Positions 7,283 to 14,578 of a stretch of DNA of 22,336 nt are shown one piece after another. The stretch is from G020354645 sp050053515. Lineage in GTDB: Bacteria; Desulfobacterota; Desulfobacteria; Desulfobacterales; G020354645. Position numbers and translations under genes: made by a program. The first letter of the stretch is position 1. Each line of letters starts with the position of its first letter. The stretch is taken from the NCBI GenBank assembly GCA_050053515.1, contig JASFTQ010000031.1, positions 1 through 22,336 on the forward strand, given 5' to 3'. The notes below the pieces were generated by a model. It was not told the DNA's origin and made no database searches. It was given only the letters and a program-made list of their open reading frames with translations.

Positions 7283-9901
7283 ATGAACCCGCCCAAAGCC
7301 ACTCCCATGATCAAACAATATCTGAGCATCAAAGAACAGTATCCGGATGCCTTCTTGTTTTTCCGCATGGGAGATTTCTACGAAATGTTTTTTGAAGATG
7401 CTGAAAAAGCATCCCGCATACTCGAAATAACGCTGACGTCGCGCAACAAAAAGGAGGAAACGCCGGTGCCCATGTGCGGGGTCCCCTATAAAGCTGTCAA
7501 TGGATATGTCGCCCGCCTGATCGGGCAGGGTTACAAAGTGGCGATTTGCGATCAAGTCGAGGATCCGACCCAGGCCAAAGGATTGGTCCAAAGAGAAGTG
7601 GTGCGGGTCATCACCCCCGGGATGATTTTGGAAAATGAATTTTTGGAGGCCGACACCAACAATTATGTTCTTGCCTTGGCCCATGGCGATGAGACCTTTG
7701 GCATAGCTTACCTTGATATTTCAACCGGTGCTTTCCGGCTCACGGAAGCAAAAGATTTCTTCCGGATTAGCGATGAAATCTTGCGTGTTTCTCCCAGCGA
7801 AGTGCTCCTGCCGCAGTCCGCTAAAAACGACGCGAACTTTTCTGCGGTTGTGGCGGCATTGCCTGATAAGGCCATCACCTTTCTTGAGGAAAATGCGTTT
7901 AATTTTGGACGGGCAAGAGATAGACTGATCCAACAATTTCAAACGCTTTCTCTGGAAGGGTTTGGCTGTGAACGGTTAAAGGTCGGTGTGCGGGCCGCCG
8001 GTGCCCTTCTGTCTTATGTTCGGGAAACCCAGAAGCAAGAAATAAAACACATCACCGGTGTTGAAACCTATTCGCTGACGAATTTTCTCGTTGTAGACGA
8101 TCTGAGCTGTCGCAACCTTGAAATCATGGAAAACATACAGACGGGGTCACGCCAGGGAACTCTTCTGGGTATTATTGATAAAACGGCCACCGCCATGGGC
8201 GGCAGGTTGCTCAAGAAATGGTTGCGCTACCCCCATGTGGATGTTCAAAAAATCAATGCCCGTCTGGACGCGGTCCAGGGGGCCAAGGAAAAGGTGCATC
8301 TGCGCAGACAGATTCGGCAAGATTTGAAATCAGTTTATGACCTCGAGCGGCTGGGCAGTAAAATCACCTTGGGCCATTGCAACGGGCGGGACCTCGTTGC
8401 CCTGAAACGCTCTCTTAAAGCGTTGCCCCAAATCAAAGCGCACCTCTCGCAGTTTCAGGCGCAATATTTCACCTGGCCCGCAGACCGGGGGCAACTGAAT
8501 GAACTGGCGGATCTCATCGACAGGGCCATCCGTGAAGACGCGCCGCCGACAATTCACGAAGGCGGGATTATAAAGACAGGATATGATTCGCAATTGGACG
8601 AGCTCGTCGATCTCAGCCGCGAGGGCAAGGGCTGGCTTGCCCGACTCGAGATCAAAGAGCGGGAGGCAACCGGGATAAATTCACTGAAAGTGCGCTATAA
8701 TAAAGTTTTCGGGTACTATATCGAAGTGCCCAAATCCCGCTCGGAAACAGTGCCTGCACGCTATGTTCGCAAACAAACGCTGATCAACGCTGAGAGATAC
8801 ATCACCGATGACTTAAAGGTTTTTGAATCAAAGGTATTGGAGGCCGAGGAGCGCCGCGCGGTTCTGGAGTATGAAATTTTTAATCAAATAAGAACGGCGG
8901 TGCAGCAAAACTACTCCGACGTCCAGCGGATTGCCGCTTTTATCGCCCGCCTGGATTGTCTGCTGACCTTTGCCGAAATCGCCAACCTCAATGATTACTG
9001 CCGCCCGGAAATTAATTCCGAAGGATATATCCACGTTAACGCGGGGCGTCATCCGGTCGTTGAAAAGATGATCACCGCCGAACGCTTTGTGCCCAACAGC
9101 ATTCGGCTGGACAACAGCGACAACCAGATCCTTATCATCACAGGTCCCAATATGGCGGGTAAATCAACGGTGTTGCGCCAGGTGGCCCTTTTGGTGATTA
9201 TGGCGCATATGGGCTGTTTTGTCCCTGCCAAATCGGCCTCGCTCTGTGTCACCGATCGGATATTTACCCGCGTCGGTGCGCTGGACAATCTTTCCCAGGG
9301 TCAGAGCACTTTCATGGTGGAAATGCAGGAGACGGCCAACATTTTGAACAACTCAACCGCCCAGAGCCTGGTGATCATGGATGAAATCGGCAGGGGTACC
9401 AGCACCTTCGATGGGCTGAGTATCGCTTGGGCCGTAGCCGAATATCTCCATGACATCCATGGCAGCGGTGTGAAAACACTTTTTGCCACCCATTATCACG
9501 AACTTACCGATCTGGCATTGACCAAACCGCGGGTAAAGAATTACAATATTGCAGTTAAAGAATGGAACGATGAAATTATTTTTTTAAGAAAACTGGTGGA
9601 AGGCGGCACCAACCGAAGTTACGGCATTCAGGTGGCTCGACTGGCGGGTATACCCAGTGCAGTACTTAAACGGGCTAAAAAAATTCTTGCCGGTATTGAA
9701 AATGGCGAATACCACCGGAATGGTTGCCCGGCAGTTGCATCGAGTGAAGCGGCTTCAAACCAGGGCCAGGTGCAGCTCAATCTTTTTCGCCAACCGCAGG
9801 ATTATATCGTCGAGAAATTGAGCCGGCTCGATATTTCTAAGATGACACCGCTGGATGCCTTAAATTATTTGAATCAGCTTCAAGAGCTGACTAAAAAATA
9901 G
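7283..9901 (+). CDS. mutS: DNA mismatch repair protein MutS
   Basis: 872 residues, the normal MutS length. It binds mismatches and recruits MutL. The mismatch-recognition Phe-X-Glu is Phe32-Tyr-Glu34 in MGDFYEMFFEDA. The connector and lever domains follow (EIKHITGVETYSLTNFLVVD; then TATAMGGRLLKKWLRYP). The clamp region reads FGYYIEVPKS. The C-terminal ABC ATPase has Walker A at about 620-629 (TGPNMAGKST), STFMVEMQETANIL, Walker B VIMDEIGRGTSTFDG and the switch TLFATHYHEL. The short C-terminal tail ends DISKMTPLDALNYLNQLQEL, a conserved MutS terminus. The ribosome site is weak. It is followed after 22 bases by the amidase. Confidence 0.98.
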   Translation: MNPPKATPMIKQYLSIKEQYPDAFLFFRMGDFYEMFFEDAEKASRILEITLTSRNKKEETPVPMCGVPYKAVNGYVARLIGQGYKVAICDQVEDPTQAKGLVQREVVRVITPGMILENEFLEADTNNYVLALAHGDETFGIAYLDISTGAFRLTEAKDFFRISDEILRVSPSEVLLPQSAKNDANFSAVVAALPDKAITFLEENAFNFGRARDRLIQQFQTLSLEGFGCERLKVGVRAAGALLSYVRETQKQEIKHITGVETYSLTNFLVVDDLSCRNLEIMENIQTGSRQGTLLGIIDKTATAMGGRLLKKWLRYPHVDVQKINARLDAVQGAKEKVHLRRQIRQDLKSVYDLERLGSKITLGHCNGRDLVALKRSLKALPQIKAHLSQFQAQYFTWPADRGQLNELADLIDRAIREDAPPTIHEGGIIKTGYDSQLDELVDLSREGKGWLARLEIKEREATGINSLKVRYNKVFGYYIEVPKSRSETVPARYVRKQTLINAERYITDDLKVFESKVLEAEERRAVLEYEIFNQIRTAVQQNYSDVQRIAAFIARLDCLLTFAEIANLNDYCRPEINSEGYIHVNAGRHPVVEKMITAERFVPNSIRLDNSDNQILIITGPNMAGKSTVLRQVALLVIMAHMGCFVPAKSASLCVTDRIFTRVGALDNLSQGQSTFMVEMQETANILNNSTAQSLVIMDEIGRGTSTFDGLSIAWAVAEYLHDIHGSGVKTLFATHYHELTDLALTKPRVKNYNIAVKEWNDEIIFLRKLVEGGTNRSYGIQVARLAGIPSAVLKRAKKILAGIENGEYHRNGCPAVASSEAASNQGQVQLNLFRQPQDYIVEKLSRLDISKMTPLDALNYLNQLQELTKK

Positions 9902-9923
9902 TACCCGTTAAAAGACGCCCCAT

Positions 9924-11954
9924 ATGAAATCACTTTTTTTCAAATGGCTGTTGTGCTGCTTTATGGCATTGATGTTTTCCACCCCGTCTTCGGCGGAATC
10001 ATCTAAAAACCTTTATTTTCAGGCCGAAGCCTGTTATCAGCAGCTCAAAAAAAATCCACAAAAAAGAAAATATCGCCACAACTGGCTGGTCTGCATCAAA
10101 AAATTTCAAGCCGTTTACAAAAATGACCCCGACGGTCCCTGGGCAACAGCCGGCCTGTATATGACCGGAACGCTGTATGCAGATTTGTATCGCTTTTCTG
10201 CCAATCCTTCGGACAAAAAAGAGGCCCTTGACAATTTTGAACGCTTGGTCAAACGATTTCCCAACAGCGGATACCGTAAGCGAGCCGCCAAAGCCGTCCG
10301 TAGACTTTCAGCTCGACAAACCGCCAAAAAACAGCGAAGTACAAAAAAGAAAGATACCGAAACCGCCAAAGCTAAATACTATCGAGCAGAGGCTTGCTAT
10401 TTAAATCTTAAGCGGGAACCCCGCGAACAGAAATATCGGGAAAACTGGCTGAGGTGTATCCATAAATTTCAAGCCGTCCATGATCACGACCCTTCAGGCC
10501 CCTGGGCGGCGGCGGGGCTTTACAACACCGGCCGATTGTATCATCATCTTTACCAACGATCACGGAACGAATCCGATAAAAACGATGCCCTCGAGACCTT
10601 CAGCCTAATCATCGAAAACCATACCAAAAGCGCCTATCGAAAGAGGGCTGTCGCCGCAATCCGTGCAATCAAAAAGGATGAGGATCAAAAAGTTTCACGG
10701 CAAGGCAGAAAAACTTCCGCCGGCAACAATATGCAATCGCAGCCTGGAACGTCGTCCCGGCGGAGCACGGATAATGAAGAAACACCCGAAGCCGCAAGTC
10801 AAAAATCGATTGTAACCGGAATGCGCTTCTGGTCCAATCCGAACTACACTCGCATTGTTATTGACGCAGATAAAGATACGACCTTTACCTATAACCTGCT
10901 CAAAAGAGACCCGGCTAAAAAGAAGCCCCAGCGTTTATATGTCGATCTGCACAATGCCCGATTGGGTGAAAATCTGGCGAAAATAATAACAATCGATGAT
11001 GATCTTCTCAGTCATGCACGGGCCGGGCAGTTTACCCCCAATTCGGTGCGAGTGGTTGCCGACATCAAATCTTTGGATGACTACAAGGTTTTTTCTCTCA
11101 AAGATCCCTTTCGAATCGTTATGGACATCCGGGGGGCAGGGGATGCGGATTCCTCCTCGGAATCGGAATCACCGCATTTTAAGAAAAACCAAAAGATACC
11201 CTCTAAAAAATTGGTCAAGCAGCTTGCCCTCAGGGTCAACCGCATTGCTATAGACCCCGGTCACGGGGGCCGAGACTACGGTGCACCGGGGTATCTCAAA
11301 GGCGTCCATGAAAAGAAAATCACCCTTCAGATTGCCAAGCGATTGGCGGTTATGATCCGAAAAGAACTGAAATGTGAAGTCATTTTGACCCGCAACAGTG
11401 ATCGCTATCTTACGCTTGAAGAACGCACTGCCATTGCCAATGCAAAAAACGCCGATTTATTTATTTCCATCCATACCAACGCCAACAAAAATCGCCGGAC
11501 CTACGGAATTTCCACCTACTATCTCAGCCCCGCCGAGGATGACGAAGCCATAAGGGTTGCCGCTCTGGAAAATAAAACCTCCGCCGGAAATATCAGTGAC
11601 TTACAAACTATTCTGTACAGTTTGTTGCAAAATGCTAAAATCGATGAATCGATCCTGCTGGGGGGGTATGTCCAGGAGTCGATTACCGGGCATCTGAAGA
11701 AAAAAGGATATAGCCGGATCAAAAACCAGGGGGTAAAAAAAGCGCCGTTTTATGTACTCATGGGAGCGCTTATGCCGGCGGTGTTGGTGGAGACCTCCTT
11801 TATAAGCAATCCCCGGGAATGCAAACGGTTGACCAATCCGAAATACCAGCAGCGGCTGTGTGAAGGGATCGTCAAGGGGATTAAGAAATATATTCGGGAA
11901 ATCCAACCCACCGCTATTACCACTGAGCGCTTACCGATCGGGTCAAAAGGTTGA
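9924..11954 (+). CDS. Periplasmic N-acetylmuramoyl-L-alanine amidase (AMIN + Amidase_3) with duplicated N-terminal helical module
   Basis: 676 residues. Residues 1-24 are a signal peptide (LFFKWLLCCFMALMFS, ending SSA). Two homologous helical units, residues 31-128 and 152-248, share the order AEACY, LKxxPxxxKYRxNWLxCIxKFQAV, DPxGPWAxAGLYxTGxLY, ALxxF and YRKRA; they resemble TPR-like repeats separated by a Lys-rich linker. An AMIN domain (about 300-400, GMRFWSNPNYTRIVIDADK) should target it to septal peptidoglycan. The Amidase_3 domain (about 440-660) has zinc ligands His447 (DPGHGG), Glu463 (HEKK) and His517 (SIHTN), and catalytic Glu623 (LVETSF). It should cleave the amide bond between MurNAc and the stem peptide during cell division. 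The N-terminal duplication suggests protein binding and is not part of E. coli AmiC. Confidence 0.95.
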   Translation: MKSLFFKWLLCCFMALMFSTPSSAESSKNLYFQAEACYQQLKKNPQKRKYRHNWLVCIKKFQAVYKNDPDGPWATAGLYMTGTLYADLYRFSANPSDKKEALDNFERLVKRFPNSGYRKRAAKAVRRLSARQTAKKQRSTKKKDTETAKAKYYRAEACYLNLKREPREQKYRENWLRCIHKFQAVHDHDPSGPWAAAGLYNTGRLYHHLYQRSRNESDKNDALETFSLIIENHTKSAYRKRAVAAIRAIKKDEDQKVSRQGRKTSAGNNMQSQPGTSSRRSTDNEETPEAASQKSIVTGMRFWSNPNYTRIVIDADKDTTFTYNLLKRDPAKKKPQRLYVDLHNARLGENLAKIITIDDDLLSHARAGQFTPNSVRVVADIKSLDDYKVFSLKDPFRIVMDIRGAGDADSSSESESPHFKKNQKIPSKKLVKQLALRVNRIAIDPGHGGRDYGAPGYLKGVHEKKITLQIAKRLAVMIRKELKCEVILTRNSDRYLTLEERTAIANAKNADLFISIHTNANKNRRTYGISTYYLSPAEDDEAIRVAALENKTSAGNISDLQTILYSLLQNAKIDESILLGGYVQESITGHLKKKGYSRIKNQGVKKAPFYVLMGALMPAVLVETSFISNPRECKRLTNPKYQQRLCEGIVKGIKKYIREIQPTAITTERLPIGSKG

Positions 11955-12017
11955 TCGGCTCACTACCCTGCACGCCTCGGCTCTTGGGGCGGGGCGACAG
12001 TTTCGGTTTTGCTGAAA

Positions 12018-12920
12018 ATGAATGACACCCATACCTCCCGCACCGTCACCCCCCCGTTTAATCCCTATCTAGCTCTTGTCAGCGGCGTTCTGGCGGTATC
12101 CACCGGGGCAATATTTGCGAGGATGGCGGACGCCCCGTCTCTTGTCATCGCTGCCTACCGGGTGGGTTTGGCAACCCTTTTGTTGACACCTATCGCCTGG
12201 ATCAAGGCCCGCGAAGAGCTTTTAAACCTTTCCAAGTGGGATCTCAAGCGGGCCGCGATGTCGGGGGCTTTTTTGGCCGTTCATTTTGCCACCTGGATTT
12301 CTTCCTTGGAATATACTTCGGTAGCCAACAGTGTTGTTTTGGTCAATACAAATCCTTTGTGGGTAGGATTGATGACGCCCTTCATCACCAGGGAGCGGCT
12401 TAAAGCAGCGGTTGCCGTGAGTATCATTATCAGTGTCGCCGGCGGTGTTATCATCGGCGTGGGGGATTTTGCAACCGGCGGCAAAGCTTTGCAGGGGGAT
12501 TTGTTGGCATTGCTGGGCGGTATCTGTGCAGCCTTTTATCTTTTACTGGGAAGAAATCTGCGACCCAAACTATCTCTGTTGGCCTACATATACATTTGCT
12601 ACGGATGCGCCGCGGTGGTTCTGTGGATAATCATATTGGGACTCAATCTGCAAATTACCGGATTTTCGACCCATACCTACGTTGTCTTGTGGGCCATGGC
12701 GATTATTACCCAGCTTATCGGCCACTCCAGCTACAACTGGGCACTGAGATGGTTCAGCGCCGCCTTTATCGCCATCAGCCTTTTGGGCGAACCCATTGGA
12801 AGCACCATATTGGCGTATTTTATTTTCGGCGAAGGACTTACCTGGTCGAAAGCGATCGGCGGGGTTTTGATTTTATCTGCCATCTACATTTCAGCTGCCA
12901 GTGAAAACCGAAGCCGATGA
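12018..12920 (+). CDS. EamA/DMT-family transporter
   Basis: 300 residues from the ATG at 12018; an in-frame TTG at 12009 adds three residues and is less likely. Ten hydrophobic segments form two EamA repeats. The first half contains STGAIFARMADAPSLVIAAY, then LTPIAW and ATWISSLEYTSVANSVVLV; the second contains SYNWALRWFSAAFIAISLLG and GEGLTWSKAIGGVLIL. The family exports or takes up small metabolites such as amino acids; the substrate is unknown here. It follows the amidase by 63 bases and could be part of the same transcript. Its TGA is the first three bases of repeat copy B. Confidence 0.9.
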   Translation: MNDTHTSRTVTPPFNPYLALVSGVLAVSTGAIFARMADAPSLVIAAYRVGLATLLLTPIAWIKAREELLNLSKWDLKRAAMSGAFLAVHFATWISSLEYTSVANSVVLVNTNPLWVGLMTPFITRERLKAAVAVSIIISVAGGVIIGVGDFATGGKALQGDLLALLGGICAAFYLLLGRNLRPKLSLLAYIYICYGCAAVVLWIIILGLNLQITGFSTHTYVVLWAMAIITQLIGHSSYNWALRWFSAAFIAISLLGEPIGSTILAYFIFGEGLTWSKAIGGVLILSAIYISAASENRSR

Positions 12921-13030
12921 CCGGTTCGCTTCCCTGCAAGCCACGCCTTTTAAGGCGGGGTTAAGGGAAGCTATCTGAAACAGATATCTTCCTTTCCGGG
13001 AAGCCCGCCCCCTGTGGCGGGGAGCTTCAC
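12918..13030 (+). repeat. Hairpin-rich dispersed repeat, copy B (long form)
   Basis: This 113-base element is related to 3334-3413. It folds into a series of stems: 12928-12935 with 12964-12971 (8 bp, outer), 12944-12948 with 12953-12957 (inner, TTTA loop), 12972-12977 with 12981-12986 (AAA loop), 12988-12992 with 12999-13003, and 13004-13009 with 13016-13021, ending CTTCAC. It begins on the stop codon of the EamA gene. The dense palindromes and the end resemble IS200/IS605-type ends or their guide-RNA region, but no transposase is present. A structured RNA is the other possibility. Confidence 0.65.
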
Positions 13031-13051
13031 TTATTTAGGGGGTTTTTCAAA

Positions 13052-13080
13052 TTGACAAAGAGAATTTGATAAATTATTCC
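13052..13080 (+). promoter_or_regulatory. Candidate promoter for the sORF/enoyl-CoA hydratase unit
   Basis: TTGACA (13052-13057), a perfect -35, is followed after 17 bases by TATTCC (13075-13080), a weak -10. The operator-like palindrome begins two bases after the -10. Confidence 0.45.
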
Positions 13081-13082
13081 TA

Positions 13083-13102
13083 ATTGAGCGATAATGCTCA
13101 AT
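13083..13102. promoter_or_regulatory. Operator-like palindrome, copy 2
   Basis: ATTGAGCGATAATGCTCAAT carries the same 7-base arms (ATTGAGC/GCTCAAT) and the same 6-base spacing as the palindrome at 2331-2350. It is placed at the predicted transcription start, which suggests binding by the same dimeric regulator. Confidence 0.55.
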
Positions 13103-13150
13103 GTCCGTGGTATGTGGTCCGTTGTCTTTGGTCACTAAAAGGATTTAAAG

Positions 13151-13288
13151 CTGAATTTTACAAAACCGCTGACAGATAGAGTTTTAACGCATTTAGAGGA
13201 TGACTTTGTCGGCAGTACGATAGTCGCCAAATCTGTTTTACCGGTTAACTGGCTGGAAAAAACCCAGGAATGCGGAGGAAAGCTATGA
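13151..13288 (+). CDS. Candidate 45-residue small ORF coupled to the enoyl-CoA hydratase
   Basis: After an in-frame TAA, a frame starting at CTG 13151 runs to a TGA at 13286-13288 that overlaps the ATG of the hydratase (ATGA). AAAAGGATTT lies at ribosome-site distance before the CTG. The predicted peptide has a protein-like composition, including LEDDFVGSTIVAKSVLPVNW. No ATG, GTG or TTG is available, so it is either a CTG-started peptide or a relic of a once longer gene. I do not recognise it. Confidence 0.3.
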   Translation: MNFTKPLTDRVLTHLEDDFVGSTIVAKSVLPVNWLEKTQECGGKL

Positions 13289-14076
13289 CATACGAAAACA
13301 TCATCTTTGAGGTAGAAAACGACATCGCAACCATAACGTTTAACAGGCCGAAAGCGCTTAACGCTTTGAATTCAGAATTGCTGAAAGAATTTTCCCATGC
13401 CCTCGATGCGATCTTCGAAAATGAGGACATCAGGATACTCATCCTCACCGGAACCGGTGATAAGGCATTTGTTGCCGGTGCCGATATTTCCGAGCTCGCC
13501 ACTTTTGATACGCTGGGAGCCAAGTACTTTTCTCAAACCGGACATGATATCATCCATAAATTACAGGCGTTGCCCATTCCGGTTATCGCAGCGGTGAACG
13601 GATTTGCCCTAGGCGGCGGGACCGAGCTGGCCATCGCCTGCGATTTTATCTACGCCTCTGAAAATGCAAGTTTTGGCCAACCGGAAATAAATCTCGGCCT
13701 CATACCCGGATTCGGCGGCACGCAGCGACTCCCGCGCTTGATCGGAAAAAATAGAGCCAAGGAGATGATATTTACCGGCAAGATGGTATCGGCAGCCGAG
13801 GCAAAGGAAATGGGACTGGTAAACCGGGTCTGCTCTCAGGAAGGTTTGATGGATGACGTCCGCAAAACCGCCAAAACCATCGCCGCCAAGGGAAAGGTTT
13901 CGTTACGGTCCGCAAAACAGGCCATCAACGCCGGTATGAATGTGGATGTTATGACCGGTTGCATGTATGAAATCGACGCCTTTGCCGTGTGTATGGCCAG
14001 CGAAGATTCACGGGAGGGAACTACGGCATTCCTTGAAAAACGCAAACCGGAGTTCAAAGGACATCTGAATAAATAA
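13285..14076 (+). CDS. Enoyl-CoA hydratase/crotonase family protein
   Basis: 263 residues from the ATG at 13285, chosen because GGAGGA lies at 13274-13279; the upstream ATG at 13270 would place its own ribosome site poorly. The crotonase fold is clear: FNRPKALNALNSELL, FVAGADISELA (oxyanion hole), VNGFALGGGTELAIACDF and FGQPEINLGLIPGFGGTQRL. Both catalytic glutamates of true hydratases are present, Glu114 and Glu134. It should hydrate short-chain trans-2-enoyl-CoA (crotonyl-CoA type) in beta-oxidation or butyrate metabolism; substrate length is not determined. It stands without other beta-oxidation genes. A MITE-like element is inserted three bases after its stop codon. Confidence 0.93.
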   Translation: MTYENIIFEVENDIATITFNRPKALNALNSELLKEFSHALDAIFENEDIRILILTGTGDKAFVAGADISELATFDTLGAKYFSQTGHDIIHKLQALPIPVIAAVNGFALGGGTELAIACDFIYASENASFGQPEINLGLIPGFGGTQRLPRLIGKNRAKEMIFTGKMVSAAEAKEMGLVNRVCSQEGLMDDVRKTAKTIAAKGKVSLRSAKQAINAGMNVDVMTGCMYEIDAFAVCMASEDSREGTTAFLEKRKPEFKGHLNK

Positions 14077-14078
14077 TT

Positions 14079-14292
14079 CAGGGGTCGGGGTATTTTTTTC
14101 ACGGCAAGATGCCGGGTTGTTGTCTGCCAAGCCTGACAGCGGCAACTGCCTTGCATTTTACTGCCCGCTATTTAAAGCTTTCACGCCAACAAGAACCGAC
14201 GTCGTGTTTTGCCTTTCTCAGCGGCAATAGCCCTCTGCCCCTTATAAACACCGGGGCGATCATCTTGTCGTGACAAAAACACCCCGACCCCT
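14079..14292 (+). mobile_element. MITE-like non-autonomous element, copy 1, with 9-bp target duplication
   Basis: A 214-base element with terminal inverted repeats of about 32 bases: AGGGGTCGGGGT at 14080-14091 through CAAGATG, matched by CATCTTG through ACCCCGACCCCT ending at 14292, with three mismatches. The direct repeat TAAATAATT flanks it at 14070-14078 and 14293-14301. The left copy of this duplication includes the hydratase stop codon. An internal hairpin pairs 14119-14124 with 14141-14146. It has no coding capacity. The copy at 18917-19129 is in opposite orientation. The parent transposase family is not identifiable from the window. Confidence 0.8.
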
Positions 14293-14309
14293 TAAATAAT
14301 TATGCCATC

Positions 14310-14552
14310 ATGAGCAAAAATAAATCAATCAGCCAGATTATCTGGGGAGCAGCGCTGGTATTGGCCGGGGTAGGGGTGTTGTTCAGAATACCCCAGGTGC
14401 TGCCCAAGGTGTTTAGCATCGAACATTTTGCCGCAATCAAGGGGTTTATTTATTTTTGTTTCTACTTTTTATCCTTCGCCCTCATTGGCGGCGGCGTAAA
14501 AAAAATATACCGCAACTATAAAATTGTTAAACAAGGTCGATCTAATTCATAA
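14310..14552 (+). CDS. Small two-helix membrane protein
   Basis: 80 residues. Two hydrophobic segments, about 9-27 (IIWGAALVLAGVGVLFRIP) and 43-62 (IKGFIYFCFYFLSFALIGGG), are followed by a basic tail KKIYRNYKIVKQGR. I recognise no family. It lies 26 bases before the GspE-like ATPase, so the two may be co-transcribed, and it could serve as a membrane partner. The gap to the MITE is only 17 bases, so its promoter may be inside the MITE. Confidence 0.65.
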   Translation: MSKNKSISQIIWGAALVLAGVGVLFRIPQVLPKVFSIEHFAAIKGFIYFCFYFLSFALIGGGVKKIYRNYKIVKQGRSNS

Positions 14553-14578
14553 GGCTTTATAAAAGCAGACGGGATTTA

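Noticed and set aside
14119..14146. Possible compensatory base changes between the two MITE copies in an internal hairpin
   Set aside because: The same changes can be drawn into alternative pairings, one with a mismatch, so two copies do not demonstrate covariation.
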